A DNA stretch of 64,000 nucleotides from CATQGW01 sp965262235 (GCA_965262235.1 OZ253504.1:372001-436000), one strand, 5' to 3'. Counted from the stretch's first letter, positions 53,530-61,312 are shown. Made by a program: numbers and translations. Notes: a model not told the origin generated them from the letters alone.

Positions 53530-53955
53530 ATGCGCGTGCACAGTGAGCAGATGTCACAATTGGTCGACGCTGGAGTTGTCGCAGAGGAAAGCCTGATCTT
53601 CGACGAGGTGCGAAAGGATGGGCGGGTGGTCGGGACAAGTCTCACTGGCCGAGTTCAAACAATGAGCGGCTCCATCCTGACAGTGAGGAAGGAGTTTGCG
53701 ACCAGAGTCCGTTCTGGCCGGCTGGAGGTTCGGACCAAGGAGTACGCCTATCACGCTCACACGTTGGAACCGCGCACTCGAAACCTCTTTCGTTACGACA
53801 ACTGCCACGGCGGACTCGGGACACTGCACCGCCACGAATTCGATGGAAATGGAGACGCGGCGTGCCGAGAGGACATCGCGCACGACGAGATGCCGTGGTT
53901 AAGCGAAGTCATCGAGGAGGCGCACTGGGCCGGCGCGAAGCACGCGATGAACTAG
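53530..53955 (+). CDS. TumE/DUF6516-like putative toxin
   Basis: About 141 aa from ATG 53530 (other in-frame starts at 53413 and 53551). SLTGRVQTMSGSILTVRKEF, then EYAYHAHTLEPRTRNLFRYD, NCHGGLGTLHRHEFDG and MPWLSEVIEEAHW follow the TumE pattern (Y.Y....LIFRYDN..H.....HH.H.....). Its usual XRE-type antitoxin TumA is not seen on either side. It may be an orphan, or work with one of the unknown small genes downstream. Start uncertain. Confidence 0.65.
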   Translation: MRVHSEQMSQLVDAGVVAEESLIFDEVRKDGRVVGTSLTGRVQTMSGSILTVRKEFATRVRSGRLEVRTKEYAYHAHTLEPRTRNLFRYDNCHGGLGTLHRHEFDGNGDAACREDIAHDEMPWLSEVIEEAHWAGAKHAMN

Positions 53956-54160
53956 CCGCGCCTCCACGGCTGCGATGCGTACGACTTCGAGACCGACAGT
54001 GACCCATCGCGCCGATCGACTGTCGGAGCCGACGACCGAGTGGACTGGGGCGCTCCCTGGACGGGCGATCCCAGCCGGCCGATCGAGTGCCTGCGCGTCA
54101 AACGCGGCGGCGGACGACGACCAACTCGGATCTGGCGAGAGAGGAGTCGCCAGGCCCGCG

Positions 54161-54466
54161 CTACACGTCCGGCCTACGCTGATGACCCTGCCGGTAGATC
54201 GTGACATCGCCGATCGTGAGCGCGGAAGGCCATCGACCGATTACATGCCCGAAGACGCAGCTGACGTAGTGGATCCGGCCTCGATAGCCGTCATGCGGGT
54301 CGATCGTTCGGGTGTAGTAGGACTCCCCGCCGAGGCTGCACCGCTTCGCCGGATCCCCGGGACCCCGCCTGTGCTCCGACAGCTCGCCATTCTCGATTCG
54401 TCGAAAGAGCCCTAACGCATCGAAGAGGTCTGCCAATTCGTACTCCTGGACCTGTATGCTGGGCAT
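54161..54466 (-). CDS. Small hypothetical protein in the cassette
   Basis: 101 aa from ATG 54466. VQEYELADLFDALGLFRRIE, CSLGGESYYTRTIDPHDGY, RIHYVSCVFGHVIGRWPS, then IGDVTIYRQGHQRRPDV. The sequence has a folded-protein look but matches no family I know. Its start is 15 bp from the divergent gene at 54482, too close for two normal promoters, and no ribosome binding site is evident. Confidence 0.45.
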   Translation of the reverse strand: MPSIQVQEYELADLFDALGLFRRIENGELSEHRRGPGDPAKRCSLGGESYYTRTIDPHDGYRGRIHYVSCVFGHVIGRWPSALTIGDVTIYRQGHQRRPDV

Positions 54467-54481
54467 CAGGAGCCTGAAGCC

Positions 54482-54784
54482 ATGTCTGTCGAATCCAACG
54501 AACGGTCCTTCCAGGTGCGACGTGAGCTCGCGGACGTGCTGCAGCGGTTCATCACCGGCGCCGCGCACGTCGAGGACATCCTGTCCTTCGAGGGGCCCTT
54601 CGCATTCGACGAGACGCTCGATTCTGATCTGCGAAGCGACCTCGATGGGTTGGCGTTGTTCGCCGAGGAAGTCGATCGCGACATGCGACCACTCAGCGAC
54701 CTACGCGAGCGAGCCCAGCAGGTCCTTGCGCGAGCCTCAGTAGGCGTCGGTGTGGTCGAAGAGGGTTTTGGGGTTGTTGATTAG
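54482..54784 (+). CDS. Small acidic helical protein truncated by the cassette boundary
   Basis: 100 aa. RSFQVRRELADVLQRFITGA, EDILSFEGPFAFDE, SDLDGLALFAEEVDRDMRPL, then DLRERAQQVLARAS. The last 16 codons (from 54737) are read antisense through the phosphotriesterase 3' end, so the native C-terminus is lost or fused. AGGAG nine bases before the ATG. No family recognised; predicted helical and acidic, as antitoxins or small HEPN-adjacent proteins often are. Confidence 0.5.
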   Translation: MSVESNERSFQVRRELADVLQRFITGAAHVEDILSFEGPFAFDETLDSDLRSDLDGLALFAEEVDRDMRPLSDLRERAQQVLARASVGVGVVEEGFGVVD

Positions 54785-55690
54785 CATGTCGTCGATTTGG
54801 GCGTCGGTCACGCCGGCTTCTTTGAGCGCGGGGACTACGTCGTCGGGGATGTGATTGAAGTGCCAGTTGGGCACCTGCTCCTGCATCAGATTCATATCGG
54901 GAATCCAGTCGAGGCAGCAGCTCGCGTCGTGGGCCAGCAGGATGCGCTCGGCGTAGCCGTCGGCGCAGAGCGCGGCGACCGTGCCGACGCGCTTCTCGAA
55001 GGACAGGATCATGTCGAGTCCGAAGCGGTCCATCCCGATGTATGAACCGGCGTCCATCAGCGACTTCAGGTAATCGGTGTCGTCGGTATCGCCGACGTGG
55101 CCGATCACGATCCGGCTGAGGTCGCAGCCCTCCTCCTTGAAGACGCGCTGCTGCTCGGCGCCGAGCGTCGGCGGGCCGTTGTGCGTGGCGATCGGCACGC
55201 CCGTCTCGCGGTGCGCGCGAGCGCCGGCGCGGAGGCACTTCTCGTTGTAGGCGTCGACGCCGCCGCCCTGTTCGTCGGAGGCCAGCTTGATGATCCCGGC
55301 CTTGATCTCGGTGCCCGCGATGCCCTCGGTGATGTCGCTGACGAAGACTCGGGTCAGCTCCTCCTGCGGGCGGCCGCGCCAGTACATCGAGCGAAGCCAG
55401 TAGATGCCGGTGCAGAGGATGACGTTGATGTCGGTGACCGCGGCGACCTTCTGGAGGTAGCCGATGTCACGTCCGAGGTCGGCGGTCGAGAGGTCGACGA
55501 CCGTGCCGACGCCGCGCTGAGCGAGCGCGGTGAGCTTCTCCTCGGCGGTCTGCACGCAGGCGGTCTCGTCCCACAGCTCGGGCCAGTTCTCGGCGATGCC
55601 CGGCGAGCGGATGCCGATGTGCTCGTGGATCAGGGTGCGGCCGAGCTCCGACGTGTCGAGCGCTCCGCGGAGGGTGTTGATCGTGGCCAT
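54737..55690 (-). CDS. Phosphotriesterase-family metal-dependent hydrolase
   Basis: 317 aa TIM-barrel amidohydrolase. Metal ligands: TLIHEHIGI (HxH), a carboxylated-lysine position in AGIIKLASDE, histidines in PIATHNGP and IVIGHVGDTDD, and the aspartate in ILLAHDASC. Likely a lactonase or resiniferatoxin-binding-like hydrolase rather than a true phosphotriesterase. GGGAGA upstream of ATG 55690. Divergent from the acyl-CoA dehydrogenase gene, 114 bp apart. Its last 237 bp is repeated at 51828. Confidence 0.93.
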   Translation of the reverse strand: MATINTLRGALDTSELGRTLIHEHIGIRSPGIAENWPELWDETACVQTAEEKLTALAQRGVGTVVDLSTADLGRDIGYLQKVAAVTDINVILCTGIYWLRSMYWRGRPQEELTRVFVSDITEGIAGTEIKAGIIKLASDEQGGGVDAYNEKCLRAGARAHRETGVPIATHNGPPTLGAEQQRVFKEEGCDLSRIVIGHVGDTDDTDYLKSLMDAGSYIGMDRFGLDMILSFEKRVGTVAALCADGYAERILLAHDASCCLDWIPDMNLMQEQVPNWHFNHIPDDVVPALKEAGVTDAQIDDMLINNPKTLFDHTDAY

Positions 55691-55804
55691 GGCGTCTCCC
55701 GCCTCAATGTCGTCGGTGTCGTCGCTGGATGCGACGGATGTGTGGCCCCGATCCTAACGCCACGACCTCGCCGCGAGTTAGCGTCGGCTGCGAGGAGGCG
55801 AGCC

Positions 55805-57031
55805 ATGACCGACGCCGAGCAGGAGCTGATTGCACAGGTGCGCGAGCTGGCGCGGGGGCCGTTCCGCGAGCGGGCGCCGGAAGCGGACGCGACCGGGCAG
55901 TTCGGTCACGAGAACGCCGCGGCGCTGCGCGAGCTGGGCGTGCCGGGACTGATGGTCGCCGAGTCGCTGGGCGGGCGCGGCCACAGCGGCGCGACGGCGG
56001 TGCGGGTGATCGAGGAGATCGCCTGGGGCGACGCCTCGACCGCGGTGGCCGTCAACATGCACCTGCTGGTCACGTCGCTGCTGGGGCTGGTACCGCCGTT
56101 TCCGCGGCGCAACGCGGTGCTCAAGGCGGTCGCAGAGGAGGGCGCGTGGTGCTGCGCGCCGGGCTCGATCCCGCTGCGCGAGCTCGACAACCGCACGAGC
56201 GGCTACGCAGCCACCGAGGACGGCACCGATCTGCTCTGGAACGGTCGGGCGGGCTTCGCCTCGATGAGCGACGCGGCGCGCTTCGTGGTGCTCGGCGGCC
56301 AGATCGATCGCGGCGAGGAGCGGCAGCCCGACCTCGCCATCGCCCTGGCCGACCTCGACGCTGAGGGCGTCACGAATCACGGCAACTGGGACGGGATGGG
56401 ACTGCGCGCCACGGCCTCGCACGACATCTCGGTCGCGAACCTGCGGATGCCGCGGGCCGACGCGCTGATCATCCCGCAGGCGCTGATGCAGATGGCCGAC
56501 CAGATGCAGACGCAGCAACAGTGGCAGCGGCGCGCCTACCCGGGCTTCGGGATCCTCGCGATCTGGCTGGGCAACGCGCAGGCGCTGTTCGACGAGGTGG
56601 TCAGCTACGTGCAGCAGCGCCACGGCTACCTCGCGTCGAGCCGCGCGTTCGGCGCGCTGGACGGCTTGCGTTCGGAGCAGCCGTGGGCGCAGATGGCGAT
56701 CGGCGAGATGGAGCACTGGCTGGGAACCGGCCGCTCGCTGCTGTACGACGCGTTGCGGCAGGTCGAGGAGCCGTTCCCCGACCGTCAGTCGTGGGTACGG
56801 TTCCAGGTGCGGACGACGTATCACCTGCGGCGGATGGCAGAGGAGGTCGCGCAGGGCGCGATGTCGGTCGCCGGCGCGCACGGCTACGTACGGGGCAGCG
56901 CGATCGATCGGCTCTACCGGGACCTCACCGGCGGGATCGTGATGGCCTGGAAGACCGACGAGCTGCGGCACTCGCTCGGACTCTCGGCGCTGGGCCAGGA
57001 GATCACGATCGTGGGTCCAGCGGGGACGTAG
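55805..57031 (+). CDS. Acyl-CoA dehydrogenase family protein
   Basis: 408 aa from ATG 55805 (GAGGAGG upstream). LGVPGLMVAESLGGRGHSGA, EEIAWGDASTAVAVNMHLL, NWDGMGLRATASHDISVANL, and the C-terminal RMAEEVAQGAMSVAGAHGYV, then LYRDLTGGIVMAWKTDELR. The catalytic base and exact substrate are not clear. The gene is complete. Its last 300 bp recurs 1,360 bp downstream beyond the Swt1-type gene. Confidence 0.92.
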   Translation: MTDAEQELIAQVRELARGPFRERAPEADATGQFGHENAAALRELGVPGLMVAESLGGRGHSGATAVRVIEEIAWGDASTAVAVNMHLLVTSLLGLVPPFPRRNAVLKAVAEEGAWCCAPGSIPLRELDNRTSGYAATEDGTDLLWNGRAGFASMSDAARFVVLGGQIDRGEERQPDLAIALADLDAEGVTNHGNWDGMGLRATASHDISVANLRMPRADALIIPQALMQMADQMQTQQQWQRRAYPGFGILAIWLGNAQALFDEVVSYVQQRHGYLASSRAFGALDGLRSEQPWAQMAIGEMEHWLGTGRSLLYDALRQVEEPFPDRQSWVRFQVRTTYHLRRMAEEVAQGAMSVAGAHGYVRGSAIDRLYRDLTGGIVMAWKTDELRHSLGLSALGQEITIVGPAGT

Positions 57032-57116
57032 GGGCCCCTCAATCGGGCGGGGGGCCACGCATCCTGAGTATGATCGTCGACCTTAACTTTCGTCCTCTCC
57101 GTTAAGTGCGACAACT

Positions 57117-57204
57117 GATCGTTAATCCAGCGGTAGGTGCTACTATTCTTAATTCCGATCCTTAACGATCTTGATCGTCGGCATGTCGGGGAGTGTGCTA
57201 TAAT
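57117..57204 (+). promoter_or_regulatory. Promoter/operator region of the Swt1-type HEPN gene
   Basis: A perfect TATAAT (57199-57204) 40 bp before the start in an A/T-rich patch. Upstream is an inverted repeat, GATCGTTAA (57117-57125) and TTAACGATC (57162-57170), plus further TTAA-containing half-sites. This is the most classical -10 in the window and is consistent with imported DNA. No matching -35 at 17 bp. Confidence 0.55.
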
Positions 57205-57244
57205 CCGCCTGTCGTAAGAATGAACCGTTGTAAGGAGATTCGTC

Positions 57245-58084
57245 GTGAAGAAGACAACCCGACAGGATCGTGCAGATCAAATTGGGCGGGCGCTGAGCGT
57301 CTTCCGGGATGGAATGGAAGCGAAGGTTTGGCGCGTTCATCGCGACGATCTGCATGCCTACCTCAGTGTCCAGCAAGGCGACAGTTCTTGGCTGTCTGAC
57401 GCTGACCTGCGGCAGCAATTCGCACGACCGTCACGAGACGCGGCGCCCGAGCGGCAGATGCTCAACGACCCGCAGAAGATGCTGAAACTGCTCAGCCGGT
57501 CCAGCGCGATTCGCGAAGCGATCCTCGGCCGCGAGGCGAACTGGCGCGAAGAAGTCGAGACGCTACGCAGCGTCCGCGATCGCTGGGCGCACGGTGAGAC
57601 GATCTCCACAGAGCAAGCGGTAGCGGCGCTGAACAGCGCCGAACGCTTGCTCCGCGGTGCGGGGAGGCACAAGCACGCGGATGAGATCGTGGCGCTTCGC
57701 AACCGGCTCATGCGCCACGCTGAGCGCCGCGGCCAACGACAAGCCGCGACGACGGCAGTGGATCCGTTCCACGGTAAGAGCATGGTGGAGCTGTTCTACG
57801 CCGCCGCCGACGACTTGGAGCGCGAAGACCGCGCTCAAGCGCAGTCCGCGGCAGCGGATCCGTCCCACGGCAAGAGCATGGTGGAGCTGTTCATCGCCGG
57901 CGCCGCCGACTTGGAGCGTGAAGACCTCGCTCAAGCGCAGACCGCAGCAGTGGATCCGTCCCACGGCAAGAGCATGGTGGAGCTGTTCTACGCCGCCGCC
58001 GACGACTTGGAGCGCGAAGACCTCGCTCGAGAGCAATCCGCGGCCGTGCAAGCGGCTGAGGATCTGCTTCGTCGCGCCCGGTAG
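57245..58084 (+). CDS. Swt1-type HEPN-domain protein with three 32-residue repeats
   Basis: 279 aa, GTG start with AAGGAG upstream. Residues about 15-140 match the Swt1 HEPN domain: LSVFRDGMEAKVWRVHRDDL near the start, LRSVRDRWAHGE (an RxxxxH motif, N replaced by D), ISTEQAVAALNSAERLLRGA, HKHADEIVALRNRLM. Residues about 172-267 are three near-identical 32-aa repeats beginning DPSHGKSMVELFYAAADDLE (DNA period exactly 96 bp: 57758, 57854, 57950). HEPN_Swt1 domains occur in prokaryotic defence genes. The repeat could be an oligomerisation or partner-binding module. Confidence 0.85.
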   Translation: MKKTTRQDRADQIGRALSVFRDGMEAKVWRVHRDDLHAYLSVQQGDSSWLSDADLRQQFARPSRDAAPERQMLNDPQKMLKLLSRSSAIREAILGREANWREEVETLRSVRDRWAHGETISTEQAVAALNSAERLLRGAGRHKHADEIVALRNRLMRHAERRGQRQAATTAVDPFHGKSMVELFYAAADDLEREDRAQAQSAAADPSHGKSMVELFIAGAADLEREDLAQAQTAAVDPSHGKSMVELFYAAADDLEREDLAREQSAAVQAAEDLLRRAR

Positions 58085-58090
58085 TCACGT

Positions 58091-58391
58091 CCGCTCACTG
58101 CTCTACGACGCGCTGCGGCAGGTCGAGGAGCCCTTCCCCGACCGTCAGTCGTGGGTACGGTTCCAGGTGCGGACGACGTATCACCTGCGGCGGATGGCGG
58201 AAGAGGTTGCGCAGGGCGCAATGTCGGTCGCAGGGGCGCACGGCTACGTGCGGGGCAGCGAGATCGATCGGCTCTACCGGGACCTCACCGGCGGAATCGT
58301 GATGGCCTGGAAGACGGACGAGCTGCGGCACTCGCTCGGACTCTCGGCGCTGGGCCAGGAAATCACGATCGTGGGTCCAGCGGGGACGTAA
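58091..58391 (+). pseudogene. Duplicated 3' end of acyl-CoA dehydrogenase gene
   Basis: 300 bp aligned without gaps to 56731-57030 (constant offset 1,360). I count about 15 mismatches (95% identity), nearly all at third codon positions, with one replacement (GCG to GAG). It ends in its own stop (TAA instead of TAG). No start; six bases after the HEPN gene stop. Confidence 0.93.
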
Positions 58392-58394
58392 GAA

Positions 58395-58480
58395 GGCTCT
58401 GAATAACTCGCCCCCCGCAAAGCGGAGGGAGATGCCGAAGCCTGCCCCTGCGCAGGCAGGGGACAGAGAGGGGCTACGGT
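58395..58480. repeat. Dispersed palindromic element after the gene copy
   Basis: Starts GGCTCTGAATAACTCG directly after the stop of the duplicated 3' end, with degenerate CCCCCCGC/GCGGAGGGAGATG and GCCTGCCCCTGCG/GCAGGGGAC hairpins, closing in CAGAGAGGGGC. Confidence 0.78.
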
Positions 58481-58577
58481 CGCGACTAACCAGCGTGGCC
58501 GTATCCGGCCAAGCGGGGCCGCCCCCCTTGTACGTTTGCGCTGGCTCAGGAGCTGTTGGTTTCTGAGTCGAACCGGG

Positions 58578-59285
58578 GTGCGGCAGACCGGTGCCCCCGT
58601 CATTCCTGCGCCGCCTCCGTCATTCCTGCGCCGCCTCCGTCATTCCTGCGCCGCCTCCGTCATTCCTGCGCAGGCAGGAATCCATGCGGTCTGTGGGGGT
58701 CAAGGGCACCCCCAGTGTTCGACGGCGCCCGATCACGCCCGGCGCGCTGGGAGCTCTGGTGGGCCGTCGGGCGGATCGAGGCTCGTCGCACGGTTGGGCG
58801 GTCGCATGGATTCCTGCCTCCGCAGGAATGACGGAAGGGGCAGGGGTGAGGGACAGGGCGGGTGTGACGGACAGGGCGGGTGTGAAGGAAGGAGCGGGTG
58901 CGGCAGACCGGTGCCCCCTCTCCGTCAGTCCTGCGCTCCTCTCCGTCATTCCTGCGCTCCTCTCCGTCATTCCTGCGCTCCTCTCCGTCATTCCTGCGCA
59001 GGCAGGAATCCATGCGGTCTGTGGGGGTCAAGGGCACTCCCAATGTTCGACGGCGCCCGATCAGGCGCGGTGCGCTGCGGGCTCTGGTGGGCCGTCGGGC
59101 GGATCGAGGCTCGTCGCACGGTTGGGCGGTCGCATGGATTCCTGCCTCCGCAGGAATGACGGAAGGGGCGGGTACGACGGAAGGGGCGGGTACGACGGAA
59201 GGGGCGGGTGTGAGGGAAGGGGCGGGTACGACGGAAGGGGGCGGGTGTGACGGACAGGGCGGGGGTGACGGAAGGAGGCGGGCGT
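58578..59285. repeat. Two 320-bp REP-like composite elements with internal microrepeats
   Basis: Direct copies start at 58578 and 58898. Each has 20-21-bp tandem units of CTCCGTCATTCCTGCG (four each), a GCGCAGGCAGGAATCCATGC end, a 130-bp core, an inverted end (GCATGGATTCCTGCC, GCAGGAATGACGG), and then G-rich units of GGGCGGGTACGACGGAAG (more copies after the second). The GTCATTCC...GGAATGAC palindrome is the widespread bacterial REP-like type. Frames here are translatable on both strands only because stop codons are rare. Confidence 0.8.
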
Positions 59286-59583
59286 GATCAGCTGTTGCGC
59301 AGCGTGCCGGGTGTGGGCGAGCAGCTCTCACTGACGCTGCCGGCCGAGCTGCCGGAGCTGGGCCGGCTGGACCGCCGCGCGATCGGCGCCCTGGTCCGCG
59401 TTGCGCCCTTCAACCGCGACAGCGGCAGACTGCGCGGCACCCGAAGCATCTGGGGCGGGCGCGGCCGGCAAGCCCAAAAAGCTGGCGCTCACCGCCTGCA
59501 TGTGCAAGCTGCTCGTGATCCTCAACGCGATGCTCAAACACCACACACCCTGGCGCGACTTGAGCCCCAACAGCGCCCACTGA
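59286..59583 (+). pseudogene. IS110-family transposase remnant
   Basis: DQLLRSVPGVGEQLSLTLPA, then ELPELGRLDRRAIGALVRVA and PFNRDSGRLRGTRSIWGGR match the C-terminal transposase_20 domain of IS110 elements. A deletion and frameshift near 59464 joins it to GKPKKLALTACMCKLLVILN, the usual end of the protein. The N-terminal DEDD domain is absent. Confidence 0.87.
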
Positions 59584-59604
59584 GTTGATCCTCAAGACAG
59601 TTGC

Positions 59605-59665
59605 TCTGTCACTCATCTCCCCCCGCCGAGCGGAGGGAGATGGGGTCCGGCTTGTTCAGAGGATT
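59605..59665. repeat. Dispersed palindromic element at the DUF2283 gene stop
   Basis: Short copy with a CTCCCCCCGCC/GGCGGAGGGAG-type hairpin and the terminal motif GGCTTGTTCAGAGGATTCCTA, of which CTA is the complement of the stop codon of the minus-strand gene. Confidence 0.78.
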
Positions 59666-59666
59666 C

Positions 59667-60092
59667 CTAGCCCTGCCGCGCGTCGGGGCGTCCCGCGACG
59701 CCGGCGGGACCGCGGGCGCCGGGAATCACCTCGACGGGCGTGGGAATGAGCCACTCATGCCCGGCCTTGACCGCTCCGCGCACGCGACCCTCGCGGGCCA
59801 GTTGGCGCACGCGGCCAACTGAAACGCCCAGCTCGGCGGCCGCGCGGCTCACGGTCACGTTGGCGGCATCATCGGCGGGCGCTTCAGGCGCCAGCTCGAA
59901 CTCGACGGGAGAAGGCTGCTTCAGGGTGCTCAGCTCGTGAATCAAGAACCCGATGACCTCGCCGTCATCGTCCAGCCGCTTGAGCACGCGCTCATCATCG
60001 GTCGGCGTGAAGTACCCCTCGCGAAATGCCCACAGGACCTCGAGCATGTCCCCCTCGTCGTCGTACCAGACGGACACCTTTCTGCTCGTCAT
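59667..60092 (-). CDS. DUF2283 protein with C-terminal helix-turn-helix (antitoxin-like)
   Basis: 141 aa. N-terminal VSVWYDDEGDMLEVLW and VIGFLIHELSTL match DUF2283. Then an HTH/excisionase-like VSRAAAELGVSVGRVRQLAR, EGRVRGAVKAGHEWLIP. GGAGAG upstream. It begins 1 bp after the PBECR-like gene's stop, so they are an operon. Best read as the DNA-binding antitoxin of a toxin-antitoxin pair. Confidence 0.8.
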   Translation of the reverse strand: MTSRKVSVWYDDEGDMLEVLWAFREGYFTPTDDERVLKRLDDDGEVIGFLIHELSTLKQPSPVEFELAPEAPADDAANVTVSRAAAELGVSVGRVRQLAREGRVRGAVKAGHEWLIPTPVEVIPGARGPAGVAGRPDARQG

Positions 60093-60093
60093 A

Positions 60094-60387
60094 TCACTCT
60101 CCTTTGATTTGTCGGGTCAGGTAGCCGGTGAGGATGAATGAGTCATCTGTCCCGCTCTTCACCACCAGGCAGATGTAGCGATTCCGGCCCCGCAGGTCCG
60201 GGTACAGCCGGTGGTAGAGCTGGACCGTGAGGCTGGACCTGGAGGTAGTCACCGCGTCCGGCTGCGCGAGGGTCTCCTCGATCCGGTGCATCTGGAAGGC
60301 CATTTCGGGATGCCTTCGCAGCATGTGTCCGAGCCTCTCGTCCGTGAGCCGCACCTCGTTTCCGTGCTCATCGGTGAAACGGCGCAC
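60094..60387 (-). CDS. PBECR-like putative toxin nuclease
   Basis: 97 aa. FTDEHGNEVRLTDERLGHML, RRHPEMAFQMHRIEETL, AQPDAVTTSRSSLTVQLYHR and RYICLVVKSGTDDSFILTGY, then LTRQIK resemble the PBECR nuclease fold of phage and toxin proteins ('H...I....P......R....Y......vV......iiTay...K'). Starts at GTG 60387 with GGAG upstream, ahead of the DUF2283 gene. Confidence 0.75.
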   Translation of the reverse strand: MRRFTDEHGNEVRLTDERLGHMLRRHPEMAFQMHRIEETLAQPDAVTTSRSSLTVQLYHRLYPDLRGRNRYICLVVKSGTDDSFILTGYLTRQIKGE

Positions 60388-60570
60388 GCTGATCTCCGTC
60401 CGTGGCCACCATGCCGAAAACTATATCGCGCTCGATAGGGTAAGGCGAGAAGCGCGCTCCAGACATGCGCAACACGGGATCGGAGGCGCTGTGATGTCGG
60501 AGTCGCGAGCGAGTCGCGGCGGGCAATCGGGTGGCAGTCCCGCAGACGGGGACGCGGACCGATCGGACGG

Positions 60571-61200
60571 CTACTCGGCCGGCCAGATGCGGGTGAGGTC
60601 GACGGTGAGGCCGGGGGCGATGTCTTCGCCGCTGAGGGACTGGGGCTTGGTGAGGACTTCGGGCGGCCGGCCGGGGCGGTAGATGTGGGCGGTCGTGCGA
60701 TCGGGGTCGATCAGCCAGGCGAGGCGGGCGCCGCGGGCGATCCACATCTCCATCTTCTCCTGCAGCACGCGCAGCCGGTCAGACGGCGAGCGAATTTCCA
60801 CGACCAGATCGGGAACTACTTGGCCCGGCCCCCGCCGCGTGGGGGACATCTGAGCCGCGCGCTCTGCCGACGCCCAAGCGACATCCGGCGCGCGCCGTCC
60901 CAGTTCACTCACCTGGATGTAGCCGCCCTCACTGGTGACGACACCGCCACCGCCCTGATCCGCCCAGATCTGGAACTGCGTGCCGATCTTGACCGCGCGC
61001 ACGCTGCTGACCCATGCGCCGCCGTCCGTGATGATCAGCCTTCCCGCCTCATCGACCTCGAATCGCAACTCCTCGTTGAGCGACAAGAGTTCCGCAAACG
61101 CGTCGTCGGTCATCGCCCAGTCCGACGGGAGGGTCAGGACCACACGATCGAAATCAGCCAGGGACGGCTCGGCGGGCGGCGATTTTTGCGTGGTAACCAT
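60571..61200 (-). CDS. Uma2-family putative restriction-endonuclease-like protein
   Basis: 209 aa from ATG 61200. TDDAFAELLSLNEELRFEVD, RRAPDVAWASAERA, VVPDLVVEIRSPSDRL and LQEKMEMWIARGARLAWLID carry the Uma2 PD-(D/E)XK residues. Second member in the window after 2914-3549. Function not established. Confidence 0.88.
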   Translation of the reverse strand: MVTTQKSPPAEPSLADFDRVVLTLPSDWAMTDDAFAELLSLNEELRFEVDEAGRLIITDGGAWVSSVRAVKIGTQFQIWADQGGGGVVTSEGGYIQVSELGRRAPDVAWASAERAAQMSPTRRGPGQVVPDLVVEIRSPSDRLRVLQEKMEMWIARGARLAWLIDPDRTTAHIYRPGRPPEVLTKPQSLSGEDIAPGLTVDLTRIWPAE

Positions 61201-61312
61201 GATTTGGCCAGTGTACCGGCGCGCGATTGAGCGCGGGCGCACTCGGGGGACGAACGGCTGTAAGCTCTAGGGACAAACTTGGCTTCGCAGCTACGCACCG
61301 AAGGGGCTTCTC

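Noticed and set aside
53275..53541. Minus-strand 88-codon frame beside the TumE-like gene
   Set aside because: No start signal, odd composition (clustered Cys/Ala/Arg) and opposite to a more plausible frame.
53975..54415. Plus-strand 146-codon frame
   Set aside because: It is antisense to the more protein-like minus-strand frame at 54161-54466 and shows no ribosome binding site or recognisable pattern.
58556..59331. Long frames on both strands in the REP-like array
   Set aside because: They are translations of tandem repeats (SFLRRLRHSCA-type and its complement), not genes.
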